This document shows positions 54,021-64,000 of a stretch of DNA of 64,000 nt, piece after piece. The notes under the pieces are model-generated. The model did not search any database. It was not told the origin of the DNA and saw only the letters and a program-made list of their open reading frames with translations. Made by a program: the position numbers and the translations under genes. This DNA is from Seriola aureovittata. Lineage: Eukaryota; Chordata; Actinopteri; Carangiformes; Carangidae. The DNA lies in assembly GCF_021018895.1 (NCBI RefSeq), contig NC_079386.1, positions 2,647,835 to 2,711,834 on the forward strand, given 5' to 3'. The stretch's first letter is position 1. Each line of letters opens with the position of its first letter.

Positions 54021-57000
54021 TCGGAGGTGAGTCCTGAACCTTTGAGCCGAGCGGTTTACACAGAGGAAAGAAAAGATTCTCCTTTGCACCTTAACTTTTG
54101 GTCGTTTGCTTGTTTTCTGAAAAACTGTCTCTGCTCTTACTTAGTGTTAATCCTTGTGGACTTGACCTTTGACCTCTGGGCGCCTGGAATGCTTTCATGG
54201 CTGCAGTAATAAGCTGAAGGTTGCGTGTTCTGTCTCCTGCTGCTGTTGATCTCTCAGTCGTTTGTGACAGAGACACATGGAGTCGGTTTTATTCCCTGCT
54301 CATATTAATACTTTTAAAGTGCAGCCTCGGTTTGTGCCTCTCATGTGGAACCGTCACATGAGTCACTGAGCTGTGAAAATACCTGGTGACCTTTGAAACA
54401 CACAGGCATCAAAAACAGTAGATGAAGATATGTTCCGTCTGCGCAGTGAAAACTTGTTTAACGCGTTTCCAAGTCCAAACAAAGACAGTGTACATAACAC
54501 TTTAAATATCTGTCGTCTATATCGGTGGTTCCCAAACTTTTCCAACCCATGGCCCACTTAATCTCAAAAATGTCGGTGGCCCACATTTGACCCCGTAACA
54601 AAACAGAAGCCAAATACTCTGACACGCCCTCAGAGCACTTTTGATTTGAATGAATTCAGGATTGGAGTGAAAGCAGGGGAAGCTCCGTTTTTCTTTCTTG
54701 TTTGACTTGTAGATTCTCCTTCTGTCTCTTGACTCCTCTCAATCCTTCCTGCTGCTAACCAGCTCTCCATTTTGATACTGCAGTTTTTACCATGGATGTG
54801 ATCTTTCTTTTCTAGCGCGCAGGTACAGGTATATGATGTGGTCCTGTGGTGACAACATAAAAGTTCCTATAATTGGTTCAATTGGTAAGTGTCCATGGTT
54901 CGTAAAGGCACTACAGGCTGGTCAGAAAGAATGAATGAATTCTCTCTTAGAAACACTTCCTGTAGTTCAGCTTCAGACTGTGAACCTGAACTGCTTCTTA
55001 AATATCTCTTAATAAAACGAGAGGGGGAAAACCTCTGTGGCTTATCCGCTGAAGAGGAGGTGATGTATCCATCGACTGACACACGCAGACTCATTCTCAC
55101 AGAGATCCACGTCTTTTGAAATTAATTTCATATGAGTGAGGGCCAACAGGAAAATAAAAAGTATCTTAAAGATACACTCCCTGATTTTTATAATGTCCTC
55201 AACTGATCACACTGAGTCAGTATTATAACAAAATCACTGTGTATTTAAACTTGACCTGATTTTAGATGAAATGATGTTATTGACATTTGTGTTGCTCAGG
55301 GACCTAGCCTAGCTTAGCCTAGCCTAGCCTAGCCACCAACTTAAGAAACGACAGCAAAAATAAAAGTCAATCATAAACAAAATGAAAAACAAAATTTATA
55401 TAAAACTTATTATGTCACAAACAGATTACTGAGAAACAGTCAGAGGTTGTGTATTAACTGTTGAAACTGAAACTGTGGAGGTTAATATATCATTGTCACT
55501 GACACCATCTCAGACTGATGAATAATTATTATTATTATTATTATTGTTAACATTATTAGTCCTGATGTTCCTGAAAAATTCTTCAGCTTTGACGAGTAAA
55601 AGGAAATTTCTGTGGTTAAACATGAAAGCAGTCCTGGTGTGGGAATTAACACGCTGCTGCATGAACATGTCCATCATTTCATCATTGTATTCATAAAAAC
55701 ACATCTCTACCTCTTTGTGAGTTGTGACTTCTCACACACAGATCTGCGTGTGTGTGCTTGCTGACATTGTCCTGCCGGTTTTCCACATCAGTGAGCCTCA
55801 CATGTTCCTTCATGGCGATGAACGGGGGGGGGGGATCATTTATCAGACTGCAGATAAACACTGAGGACGTGTTGTTTACATTAAACACAAACAGCATCAG
55901 AAGCCAAGGAGCGGATCTGAAAATAGAGGAATTACAGTGTGTGATATGAGCCTGTTTCATGTGAAGACCTGGTTCTGGACGACTTCAAGAATCCTTTAAC
56001 TCTCACGTTGTAGTGTTGCTTCTTTTACTTAAATCCTCTTTAGTAGTGTGGCGGACAGCAGCGCCTCAGCATATTATATTAAACTAAATTAAATATTAAA
56101 CTCTGGACTTGAAAGTGAAACTGTTTTTAAATCTAAATACATGGTTGACATAAGTGAAATCATAGATTACATATATGTCCCCTCAACTGTGGGCTGTTGT
56201 CCTCTCCTGAGTCCGGTCCCTCGCCGTCAACAATACAAATACATTGAGGTTTAGTGCATTGACTGTCGTGCAGTGTGTGGGAGCGGAGAGGCGTTCTCCA
56301 CGACCTGCTCTCTGTAACATGGCGGTCATGTGGTGTGGCTGCACTTTGATAACGGAAGACAGTCTAGTCTTCAAAGTGAGATGTCTGTCTGCTGTGGTTC
56401 TGGCTTCCTGCAGCGCAGTCTCTGCTGTGAGGCCGCTGAGGCGCCATGGGCTAAGTTTTTTTATCACGGATGTGCACTCGCCTGAGAACAGAGATAAATG
56501 TTGACAGGTGAGGGGTGCAACAGGGTGTTTTAAAGTCACATAGTGAGTTATCCTCCTCACTCTGTGGTAGATGACAGTTTACAGTACGGTATTGTTTATT
56601 CTTCATGTTACACCTACAGACTAGTGGAGTCTGGTATCTAAAAATAACACACACAGCCTCTGACCAATCAGAGCCCAGCATTCTCCATGACCAGGATATA
56701 CATTCAGTCGAGGACAGTTCAGGTCGTAAAGATTAAAAACAATTGAGCCAACATGGGGTATAAAGATGTAGTTGACTCTCCTCTTCATCAGTCCAGGTGA
56801 CAGTCTGAAGAACATGAGTGAGCTCTCAGTGTTGTGGTTCAGGATCACTTACATGTACCGGCTGCTCTGGGTCTGCATGTGCAGGTGTCGGGTGAAGGAG
56901 GCTTGAAGTGTGTGTACCAGCAAAAGTTCTCTGAGATTCTGTGTTCTCAGTGTTCTCTGAGATCTCAGTGTTCTCTGAGTTCTCAGTGTTCTCTGAGTTC

Positions 57001-58400
57001 TCTGAGTTCTCTGAGTTCTCTGAGTTCTCAGTGTTCTCAGTGTTCTCCATCCTGTGCAGTGATTAATGTCCCCTCACAGCCTCCTCTGTTTCCTCTGCTG
57101 GAAAGCAGATTGTTAATCAGCTTTCACGTCACATAGATTTTACACAGAGTGACAGATGATATTTTAACATTAAAGGGTTCCGACTTTCCCTTCTATTGGT
57201 TAATATTAGTTTAATTATAATCTGAGACTCAATTTTCCCACACTTAAATTTGGCTTCAGTTTGGTGATTCATCATCACAGTGATGTTTGGAGGCAGAATG
57301 GAGCAGAGCCAACACGTGGTCATGATCCTGGATCGTCACACCCTGTACCGCATTCCTTCCCTGGTCACAGTATTCACAGTATTCACCTGAGTGAGAGTCC
57401 ACTCTCCACCTTAGAGGTTGATCAGCAGACAGATTCTTGGAGACCAATAAAGATATTTTGAATATTTGAGAGTTAAAAGAAATCAGATTGTTCATTAATG
57501 ACCTCAAACATTTCAGTTCATCCTCAGCGTCAACACACACCCGTATATCTGTGATGAACTGTCTCTTGTTGCTATGATGAAGTATATTGAAAACAAATGA
57601 GCAGGACCACAGAATGTGTAGCTGACTGAGATGAATCAGAGTTTCCACTTATTCAGTATTAATATTATAAATAAATCAACTGCAGGTTCAATAAGTTTTC
57701 TTCAGTCAGACATGTCAACTTTGGATACAACATTTCTCCTAATATGCAGATTGGTACAAAATTCACCTTTTGATTTAAGTGACCCCATGACCTTTCCTCT
57801 AGTGCCACCTTCAGGACGTTCAGCTCCACTGCTACGGCTCTAAGAACAGGAAGTCATCAGTTTGACTGGGGTCGGGATTTTATTTGCACCAATGCCGTCA
57901 CTTTATAGTGATGACTTCTTATATTACGGGGAATAACTGGACTAAACCCAGCAGATGTTTCTCCACTGAGGACAAAACAGCTGCAGTCACAGAAACAACA
58001 GGGTTTTTTGTTTTTTTTGCCTTAGGACGTCATATAATGGACCAGGGCTTCTGTATTTATTACTCTGTTTGTACATACTGTATTTATCAGGTTGTTCTCT
58101 GTAGAGGTGACGAGGGGAAGAGTGTGTCGGTCACAGCACGATGGAGTGCTGAAGGTACTGAAGACAATGTGTGAAAGGTGAATAGCACCTGACAGTGGAA
58201 CAGTTCATCACCCTGAACAGAAATCAGATTATTTCATGTGTTTAAACCACGGCAACCAAACCTCAGCAAAGTATCAGTGGTCATGCATCAAGAAATACAC
58301 ACATTAGCATTACTGTTGTTATCACAACATCACGAGATAAGAGACATGATAATCCAATGAAAATGGTTTGGTTTTGTTATCAAGCTGAAGACAAAAACAT
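54021..58400. other. gal3st4 3' UTR and intergenic DNA
   Basis: Plus-strand AATAAA hexamers at 55011-55016 and 55153-55158 could end the gal3st4 mRNA. Beyond them are an AGCCT repeat patch at 55305-55334, an ATT run at 55524-55545 and a 9-bp minisatellite at 56935-57045. No further gene is recognised. Confidence 0.45.
56935..57045. repeat. Minisatellite of TTCTCTGAG / TTCTCAGTG units
   Basis: About 12 copies of a 9-bp unit with two alternating variants. It opens artificial frames on both strands (Glu-Asn-Ser/Thr on minus, Ser-Leu on plus). Confidence 0.85.
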
Positions 58401-58406
58401 GCTCTA

Positions 58407-59034
58407 TAGTGCAGCAGGTAACTGCAGTATTCTTTCAAATGTGGATACAAGCACCAAAATTGGTATGTTTATTTTTCAGGTACCATTAATTTGTAAAATA
58501 TTTCAAAATTTCAAGATGGCTGCAATTTCTGGCTTCGGAAACACATATTCTACCACACAATTTTACCAACGAGACAGATTACAATGATTTTGCAATTGAA
58601 TCCTGTGTATTAGACTATGAGGATGTCAATTTATCTGTGCAATTTCTAATACGTAATGTGAACAATGCTACATAAAACACAATGTATTTGTAAACCATTT
58701 ATTATGAATGATGAACTAAAAGTTCAGTAACTTTTTAGCGCTAGGTTAGTTAGGGAGTTTTTTTGGAATATTTCTTTTTTGTGAGTCATTTTTTTTTCAC
58801 CTTCTACAGTGTTAAAATGAAGGATCTGACACCTGGATTTTTCATATGAAAAATAGTGAATGAACTTATTGCAAAGAAATAACATTTCCATGCCAGAAAT
58901 GGTGGCCATCTTGAATTTCCAAGTGGCTAAAGTGTTTTATCAAGAGTGATACCCAAGGAGGAATTGTTCCAAGTTCAGCACTTGTGTCATCATTTGAAAG
59001 ATTTACGTAAAATATGCAGTTACCTGCTGCGCTA
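58407..59034. mobile_element. MITE-like element, copy 2
   Basis: The left end, tagtgcagcaggtaactgca, continued by ttctttcaaatgtggatacaagc, is mirrored at the right by cacttgtgtcatcatttgaaag, then tgcagttacctgctgcgcta. The interior carries a second inverted pair: caagatggctgcaatttctgg near 58515 and ccagaaatggtggccatcttg near 58893. It shares ends and parts of the interior with the copy at 15068-15432 and has no coding capacity. A target duplication is not clear (perhaps CTA). Confidence 0.7.
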
Positions 59035-59039
59035 CTAGT

Positions 59040-59960
59040 TTTTATCTAATTATTATCTCATAATAATCGAGATAATAGACAGATGCAGATCTTGTAATTT
59101 TAATATATTGTCTCTTACTTATAAGATATTTTCTAATGCCAAGTCACAGAAGTCACAATGATAAGAGAGTTGTTTTTTTTCATTGGTGGATACAATGTGG
59201 TTCTGTACACACTGTGTATACACATTTGTGTTAATCTCGACTCACACTCCCAACACACACACACGTTCTCTGCTGATAGGTAACAAGATAAAATGAAAGT
59301 GTCTTCCTAAGCTTTGTTTTTATTCTTCCAGGGAAATGTCTGGTTTAAACATTTAGTGATATGGTACTGTGACTTATTTTGTAGCTCGTTACAAAGTATT
59401 CAAGTTTTCATAACGTGAACTTGTTGTATGTTACATAGTGTGTAAGAATGAGAATAAAAGGTGCGTCTTTGTGTCAAACCTTCAATCTCAGTTTTCAGAG
59501 GCTCTGGTTCCCAGTGTGCCTCACCTTTGATCGTATTCATCTCTGTCTACTATCCCCACATCCCTGGGTTGTGACTGACAGGAAGGACGTGGATCATCTC
59601 TCAGCCTGTTATGGATTTGACTGAACTGGAAGGAGTTCATTCAGAGACAGGAGTGTACCTTGGCTTGGATCTTACTTGAAACTGCATATATTTGTTGAAA
59701 TTTGTAGTAGATGACGCTCTTTGTGTGCATCCACTGAGTTGTTTTTTTTTTTTCTTGTACTGAATAAACGCAACATTTCTTTAACGTCACTCCCCCGTCT
59801 CCTCAGCTCCTTGATTCTGTTGATTCGTTCAGTTTTCAGCAGCTGGATGAAAAAGTGATCGATGGTTTCAACAGGGATCTTCCACTGTTAAATGCTCACC
59901 GCGTAGTTTGTATGTAAATGAATGAAATGTTCATTTTACTCATCAAAGTATGTTTACGTC
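59040..59960. other. Intergenic DNA, nothing recognised
   Basis: No gene or RNA is recognised. The right edge may include the truncated left part of the Harbinger copy. Confidence 0.4.
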
Positions 59961-59971
59961 TTATGGAGTAG

Positions 59972-60560
59972 GCCAGCCTGGCCAATCAGTTTGTTTCATT
60001 TCCAAGGGATGACCGGATTTCTCAGACCAAGCGCAAGTTCTTACTTTTGGGAAACATGCCCAGTGTTACTGGGGTTATCGACTGCACTCATGTGTTTATA
60101 CAAGCACCCCATGAGAGAGAGTGGGAGGACATCAACAGAATGGGGGAGGCACAGCATAAACATACAACTTGTGGGTTACGCTGACCTCATAATCATGAAC
60201 TGTGCCGTGAAGTGCCCTGGGTCTGTCCATGATGGCCGTATCCTGAGGGAAAGCACCCCATACAGAGAGCTCCAAACCAACCCAGCAGATGGCATAATAT
60301 TAGGAGACAGCACCTATCCACTCCTACCATGGCTGATGACCCCTTTTCTTGCATCAAACACACCGGAGCAGGCACGCTTCAACACTTCTCACCGCATAAC
60401 AAGAGATGATTGAGCATTTAAATGGAGTTCTGAAGAGGCGCTTTGCATGCCCTAAATACTTGCGAGTGGAACCACAAGGAGCGTGCAACATAATACTTGC
60501 CTGTATTGTCCCTCACTGTGATGAGGTTTATGACGCAGCTGAGAGCTGAAAACTCTGACA
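59972..60560 (+). pseudogene. PIF/Harbinger transposase remnant (HARBI1-like), frameshifted
   Basis: The DDE nuclease region of a PIF/Harbinger transposase, which cuts and pastes its element. In order I read GVIDCTHVFIQAP (first Asp, codon 60080-60082), RHSINIQLV, CPGSVHDGRILRES, GIILGDSTYPLLPWLMTPF (second Asp, 60306-60308), ARFNTSH and, in another frame, MIEHLNGVLKRRFACP (Glu, 60412-60414). The three catalytic acids are all still encoded. There is a +1 shift in a run of G near 60142-60146 and a second shift near 60405, and the N-terminal helix-turn-helix part is missing, so no full protein can be made. It is separate from gal3st4 and trappc14. Confidence 0.85.
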
Positions 60561-61165
60561 CACCTCCAGCTGTCTCTCAGAATGAGAGACTTACTGGACA
60601 AACAATAAGGGAGGCCATTGTTAGAAACTAGTTTTGGTTGTGTCATTGTAATTAATATAAAGTGTCAAATGAAAGTTAAAATTGAATATTTTTTGTTGGA
60701 TTTTGACAGCTCTTTGGAGGATTATTTTAGGGGAACAAAATCCTTTTTTTTTAACCTTACTGTGCTGAAAGGTGTAATAGCCTAATTTCTTCTTTATCCA
60801 CTTTGTAATGGTTAAAAAAAATCTGTTGCAAAATATAAATAAATAAATGTATATATACTACATGATAAATGTTGTTTATTTGACCAGTTGAGATTTAATT
60901 TAAATTACATTTTGTTCCTGAAATCCACCCTACTGCTGGGGTCAGAATAATCCTCGTTTTTTGGATCAAAGTTATCCCAATCCTACTAAAAAGTTTTGAA
61001 CAACACAAACTGAGGGTTTGATCCAGATTAAAACCAAGATTGGATTACGTGATCTAATCTGATATCAGAATCCGTTTTTAGTTTTGAACAACCCATTTTC
61101 AAGATTTGATCCAATCCATTATCCAAAATCTGATCAGATTGCTTTTGAACAACTGGGCTCTGGGC
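60561..61165 (+). mobile_element. 3' non-coding part and end of the Harbinger element
   Basis: After the transposase remnant, ttttgaacaac occurs three times (60994, 61082, 61143), and the last copy continues into tgggctc. A GGGCCCAGTTGTTCAAAA-type end, reverse-complemented here, is what I know from fish Harbinger elements. I do not find the matching left end, so the element looks 5'-truncated. Confidence 0.5.
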
Positions 61166-61447
61166 TCCACTGTTGTCTGGTGATTGATTAGTTTGGTCTG
61201 GTGACTGCTCTGTTTCCATTAACCGTCCTGTGTGTACTGTGAATGAAGGAAGTGAAGCGGAGAAGATTGACACAATCACAATTTTACACAGTGTTATGAT
61301 ATGTGGACTGTTGTAGTCAGCCTGTCTCTGACTCACGGTCTTTTTAACAGAAATGAAGATGTCGTGACCTCTGACCCACGGTCTGTTTACATGGCAACAG
61401 ATGGCTAATAGTTAGCTTGTGCTAGTTAACGTTACTTAACCGTTGAA
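61166..61447 (+). promoter_or_regulatory. Presumed trappc14 promoter and 5' UTR
   Basis: The stretch ends at the trappc14 start codon. GC content rises only inside the coding exon. No TATA box or strong factor site is seen, so the start of transcription is unknown. Confidence 0.35.
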
Positions 61448-61900
61448 ATGATGGAACCACTCTGCGACTACTTCATGTATTTTCCTGCCGCTCCGATATC
61501 AAGTCTCTCGGACCCGGCGGACTTCACAACTCTTCCCCGGAGACGTCACCTGTACCTCGGGGAGACTGTCCAGTTCCTGTTGGTGCTGCGGTCCCGGGAC
61601 CCTGTGAGGAGGGATGACGGCTCCGGGGTTTTACCGTGGAGGGACCTGGGGGAATCTCTGTCTGCTCTGGCGAGTGTGTGTGTCGCCGAGAGCCGGCAGC
61701 AGAGTCACGGTGAGTGCGAGCCAGACCTCCAGAGCAGCGAGGACAGCGGGGAAGAGGGGCCCGGGGACAGGGAGGCTGGAACCACAGACAACCGCGAAAC
61801 AAGACCGGAGAGCAGCCGGGTTTTCAGACAGTGCAGCCCGCTTCTTAATCACAACACCTCGGCCACTGGTGGACGACAGGATGGCAGGGAACCGGTGAAG
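61448..61900 (+). CDS. trappc14: TRAPP complex subunit 14 (C7orf43/MAP11), first exon only
   Basis: TRAPPC14 is a subunit of the metazoan TRAPP II tethering complex, linked to microtubules, cilium formation and, in human, microcephaly. Only exon 1 lies in the window: 151 codons from ATG at 61448 to a strong donor, GTGAAG|GTAAGG, at 61900/61901. The start reads MMEPLCDYFMYFPAAP, followed by LPRRRHLYLGETVQFLLVLR, which is the highly conserved N-terminus of C7orf43. FRQCSPLLNHN near the end of the exon matches another conserved block. The middle part (about residues 80-130) is acidic and variable. The rest of the gene should continue past 64,000. The gene order with gal3st4 agrees with human 7q22.1. 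Confidence 0.9.
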
Positions 61901-62464
61901 GTAAGGTGGGAGTAGTTTGAGAAGTTTGTCTCCTAGCCCCGTGTCCACACATCTCCATATAACAGGGCTCTTAAATGTTTTGGGACATTTAGGAGAACTT
62001 AAAGTTATGGTCTGTAACTTTTCTTCATTTTAATGTCCAAAAAAAAACTATGTTATATTATATATAACGACCTATGTTATAAATGTTGTTGAGTTGTGTT
62101 CTTACATTGTTACAATGTTTCCATCAATTTCCAAACCATAGTAACGGTCCGTTGCATTTGGTCACCTGGCAGTGACGTCATATCATCTTTGAGCACGTGT
62201 CAGTGTTGTGTTTGTCTTACAGAAGTTCAAAATTTAGTTTTATCTAGTTGTGCGCCTCATTTTTACTTTTCAGTTTTTATTCATTTATTTCTGGTGAACA
62301 ATTTGTTATTTAGTCATGTTGACAAAAACAAAGGAGCATGTACACATACACATGTACAGACATGGGGACCTGAGAATTGCCATTTAGGAAACACAGTAAG
62401 CGGCAACATGGAATCTCCTTATTGAGAATTTCAGATAGTGAAGTAAATAACTTGTAACCAGAAA
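61901..62464 (+). other. trappc14 intron 1, unclassified part
   Basis: AT-rich DNA after the GTAAGG donor, with no second exon visible. A patch around 61995-62070 (tctgtaacttttcttcattttaatgtcc) looks like dispersed-repeat sequence, but I cannot place it. Confidence 0.45.
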
Positions 62465-62469
62465 TAGGC

Positions 62470-63938
62470 ATTATGGCAGGGTGCACGATTTCTCCATTGG
62501 CATTCACAATGGCGATGGAGGTAATCATTAGAGATTCTAAGTGGGTTGTAGGTGGAGAGAGGCGGCAGGATGGGATGCGCCTTACACCAATTAGGGCCTA
62601 CATGGATGACATGACGTGGATAACTACAACGGTGCCATGTATGAAAAGAGTACTTGAGAGACTTTATAAAAACTTAAAGTGGGCTAGTATGAAAATCAAG
62701 CCTAGTAAGTCTAGAAGTATCTCAATAAGCAGAGGGAAGTTAAGTGATAGGAAGTTTGTAATAGATGAAGAGGAAATTCCAATAATTAGGGAAAAATCAG
62801 TAAAGAGTCTAGGTAGGTGGTACAGGGCAGACTTGAATGACGGAGAACAGGTAGTGCAGTTTCGGAAGGATGTTGCTGAGGGACTGGATAGAATAGATAA
62901 ATCAGGGCTGCCAGGAAAGTTGAAACTGTGGTGTCTGCAGTTTGGGTTATTTCCCAGGCTGATGTGGCCACTGTCTGTATATGAGATTCCAATATCCACT
63001 GCGGAAAAAATGAAGATTATGGAAATTATGGAAATAAGTTAGCTTTTACATTAGGAAGTGGCTAGGTGTTCCTAGATGTTTAAGCACAGTGGCACTGTAT
63101 GGGAAAGGCATACTTCAGCTCCCAGTAACTAGTCTACTGGAGGAGTTTAAATGTACCAAGGTTAGGACAGAGCTCCTGTTATCTGGGAGCAAAGATGCGG
63201 CAGTTAGTAAGGTGGTTCCAAACCCAATCAAGGGGAGAAAGTGGAATCCAAGAATCGCAGTGCAGGAGGCAGAAGCAACGCTTAGGCATACAGAGATTGT
63301 GCGTAATGTTCAAATAGGCCGGGGAGGCTTGGGGCTTGGCCCAAGCAAACCGGTGTGGAGTAGAGCAGGTCCCAAGGAGAAGACAAAAGCTAGTCGTGGA
63401 GCAGGTTCGTAGACAGGAGGAATTATTAAGGGGTGCTAAGGCAGTGGCCCAGGCTAAGCAGGGACAGTGGGTGAATTGGGAAGGTGTAGACAAGAAAAAG
63501 CTTAGCTGGAAAGAACTCTGGAGCATGGAGGAAAGTAGTATTAGATTCTTGATAGGGGCAACTTATGATGTACTGCCAACTCCCCAGAACCTAAAACTCT
63601 GGGTAAATGGAGACCCACTATGTTCATTGTGTTCAGGTACTGCAACTTTAAAGCACATTCTGTCAGGGTGTAACGTTAGTCTGTCGCAAGGCAGGTATAC
63701 GTGGCGACATAACCAGGTTCTAAAAAGCTTAGCTGCAGGAATTGAAGAGTTACGGAGGCAGGCAAATTTAGGAGGACCTAAAACAAAGAAAGTTGCAATC
63801 AAGTTTGTTCAAGAGGGAGAGAAAGTTGGTAAGACAACAAGAAGGCAAGGCAGCTTAGAAGGTGCTTGTGATTGGGAAATGCAGGTAGATTTAGGAGGAA
63901 AGCTTCTTGTTCCCCAGGAAATAGCAATTACAAAGTAG
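62470..63938 (+). pseudogene. Non-LTR retrotransposon reverse-transcriptase fragment, frameshifted
   Basis: Three frames read on in order: 62473-63042, about 63043-63370 and about 63345-63938. The first begins at MAGCTISPLAFTMAMEVII (RT motif B region), then AYMDDMTW, the palm motif with the catalytic Asp pair, PSKSRSISI, KSLGRWY and GKLKLWCLQFGLFPRLMWPL. The second has LYGKGILQLPVTSLLEE and the third QAKQGQWVNWEGV, TYDVLPTPQNLKLW, a zinc-knuckle-like CSLC...H...C and GRYTWRHNQVLKSL. This is a class in which a restriction-like endonuclease usually follows; here the frame stops at 63938 before it. Fingers and earlier RT motifs are absent as well. The copy is dead and lies in trappc14 intron 1. 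Confidence 0.85.
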
Positions 63939-64000
63939 GGTTGCACGGTATACCGCGATACTAGAGTTTTGAAAACGGTACTATACCGGCATTTAAAAAC
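63936..64000. mobile_element. hAT-like transposon end interrupting the RT fragment
   Basis: Exactly where the RT similarity stops, the sequence becomes tagggttgcacggtataccg, a type of start I know from fish hAT-family elements. The window ends 65 bp later, so the element is only partly seen. Confidence 0.5.

Overview
This is vertebrate nuclear DNA, almost certainly from a ray-finned (teleost) fish. Genes are split into short exons with GT-AG introns. Dinucleotide and tetranucleotide microsatellites are everywhere, the repeats are of fish type (L2-like and Rex1/CR1-like LINE tails, hAT-, Harbinger- and MITE-like elements), and the protein-coding exons match conserved vertebrate families. There are no bacterial operons, phage genes or CRISPR arrays.

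Layout. (1) 1-4.6 kb: non-genic DNA with two 9-bp minisatellites. (2) 4.7-13.1 kb, minus strand: a complete ap1s1 gene (clathrin adaptor AP-1 sigma-1), five coding exons, 158 aa. (3) 14.4-19.2 kb, minus strand: a complete serpine1 gene (PAI-1), eight coding exons plus a non-coding first exon behind a TATA box, 392 aa, Arg-Met reactive bond kept. (4) 19.2-46.4 kb: a 27-kb stretch without a recognisable protein gene. It holds two convergent tRNA genes (Thr-AGT and Ser-TGA), two L2-type LINE relics, a Rex1/CR1-like LINE tail, an AT-rich palindromic repeat in two opposite copies, many microsatellites and one GC-rich candidate first exon. (5) 46.4-55 kb, plus strand: gal3st4 (galactose 3-O-sulfotransferase), three coding exons, 498 aa, with a likely non-coding first exon. 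(6) 55-61.2 kb: non-genic DNA with a MITE-like element and a broken PIF/Harbinger transposase. (7) 61.4-64 kb, plus strand: the first exon of trappc14 (C7orf43/MAP11). Its first intron contains a broken non-LTR reverse transcriptase that appears to be interrupted by a hAT-like end at the window edge.

The four protein genes do not form a pathway. They are linked by position: all four orthologues lie in human 7q22.1, and ap1s1 and serpine1 are direct neighbours there too. AP-1 and TRAPP act in Golgi/endosome traffic, Gal3ST4 is a Golgi enzyme, and PAI-1 is a secreted protease inhibitor.

I found no previously undescribed system. The observations most worth checking are a MITE-like family with two copies here, microsatellites lying directly against splice sites of serpine1, ap1s1 and gal3st4, nested transposons in trappc14 intron 1, and a candidate orphan first exon near 40.5-40.85 kb. 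Exon borders were set by hand from splice signals, reading phase and family similarity; no alignment was run.
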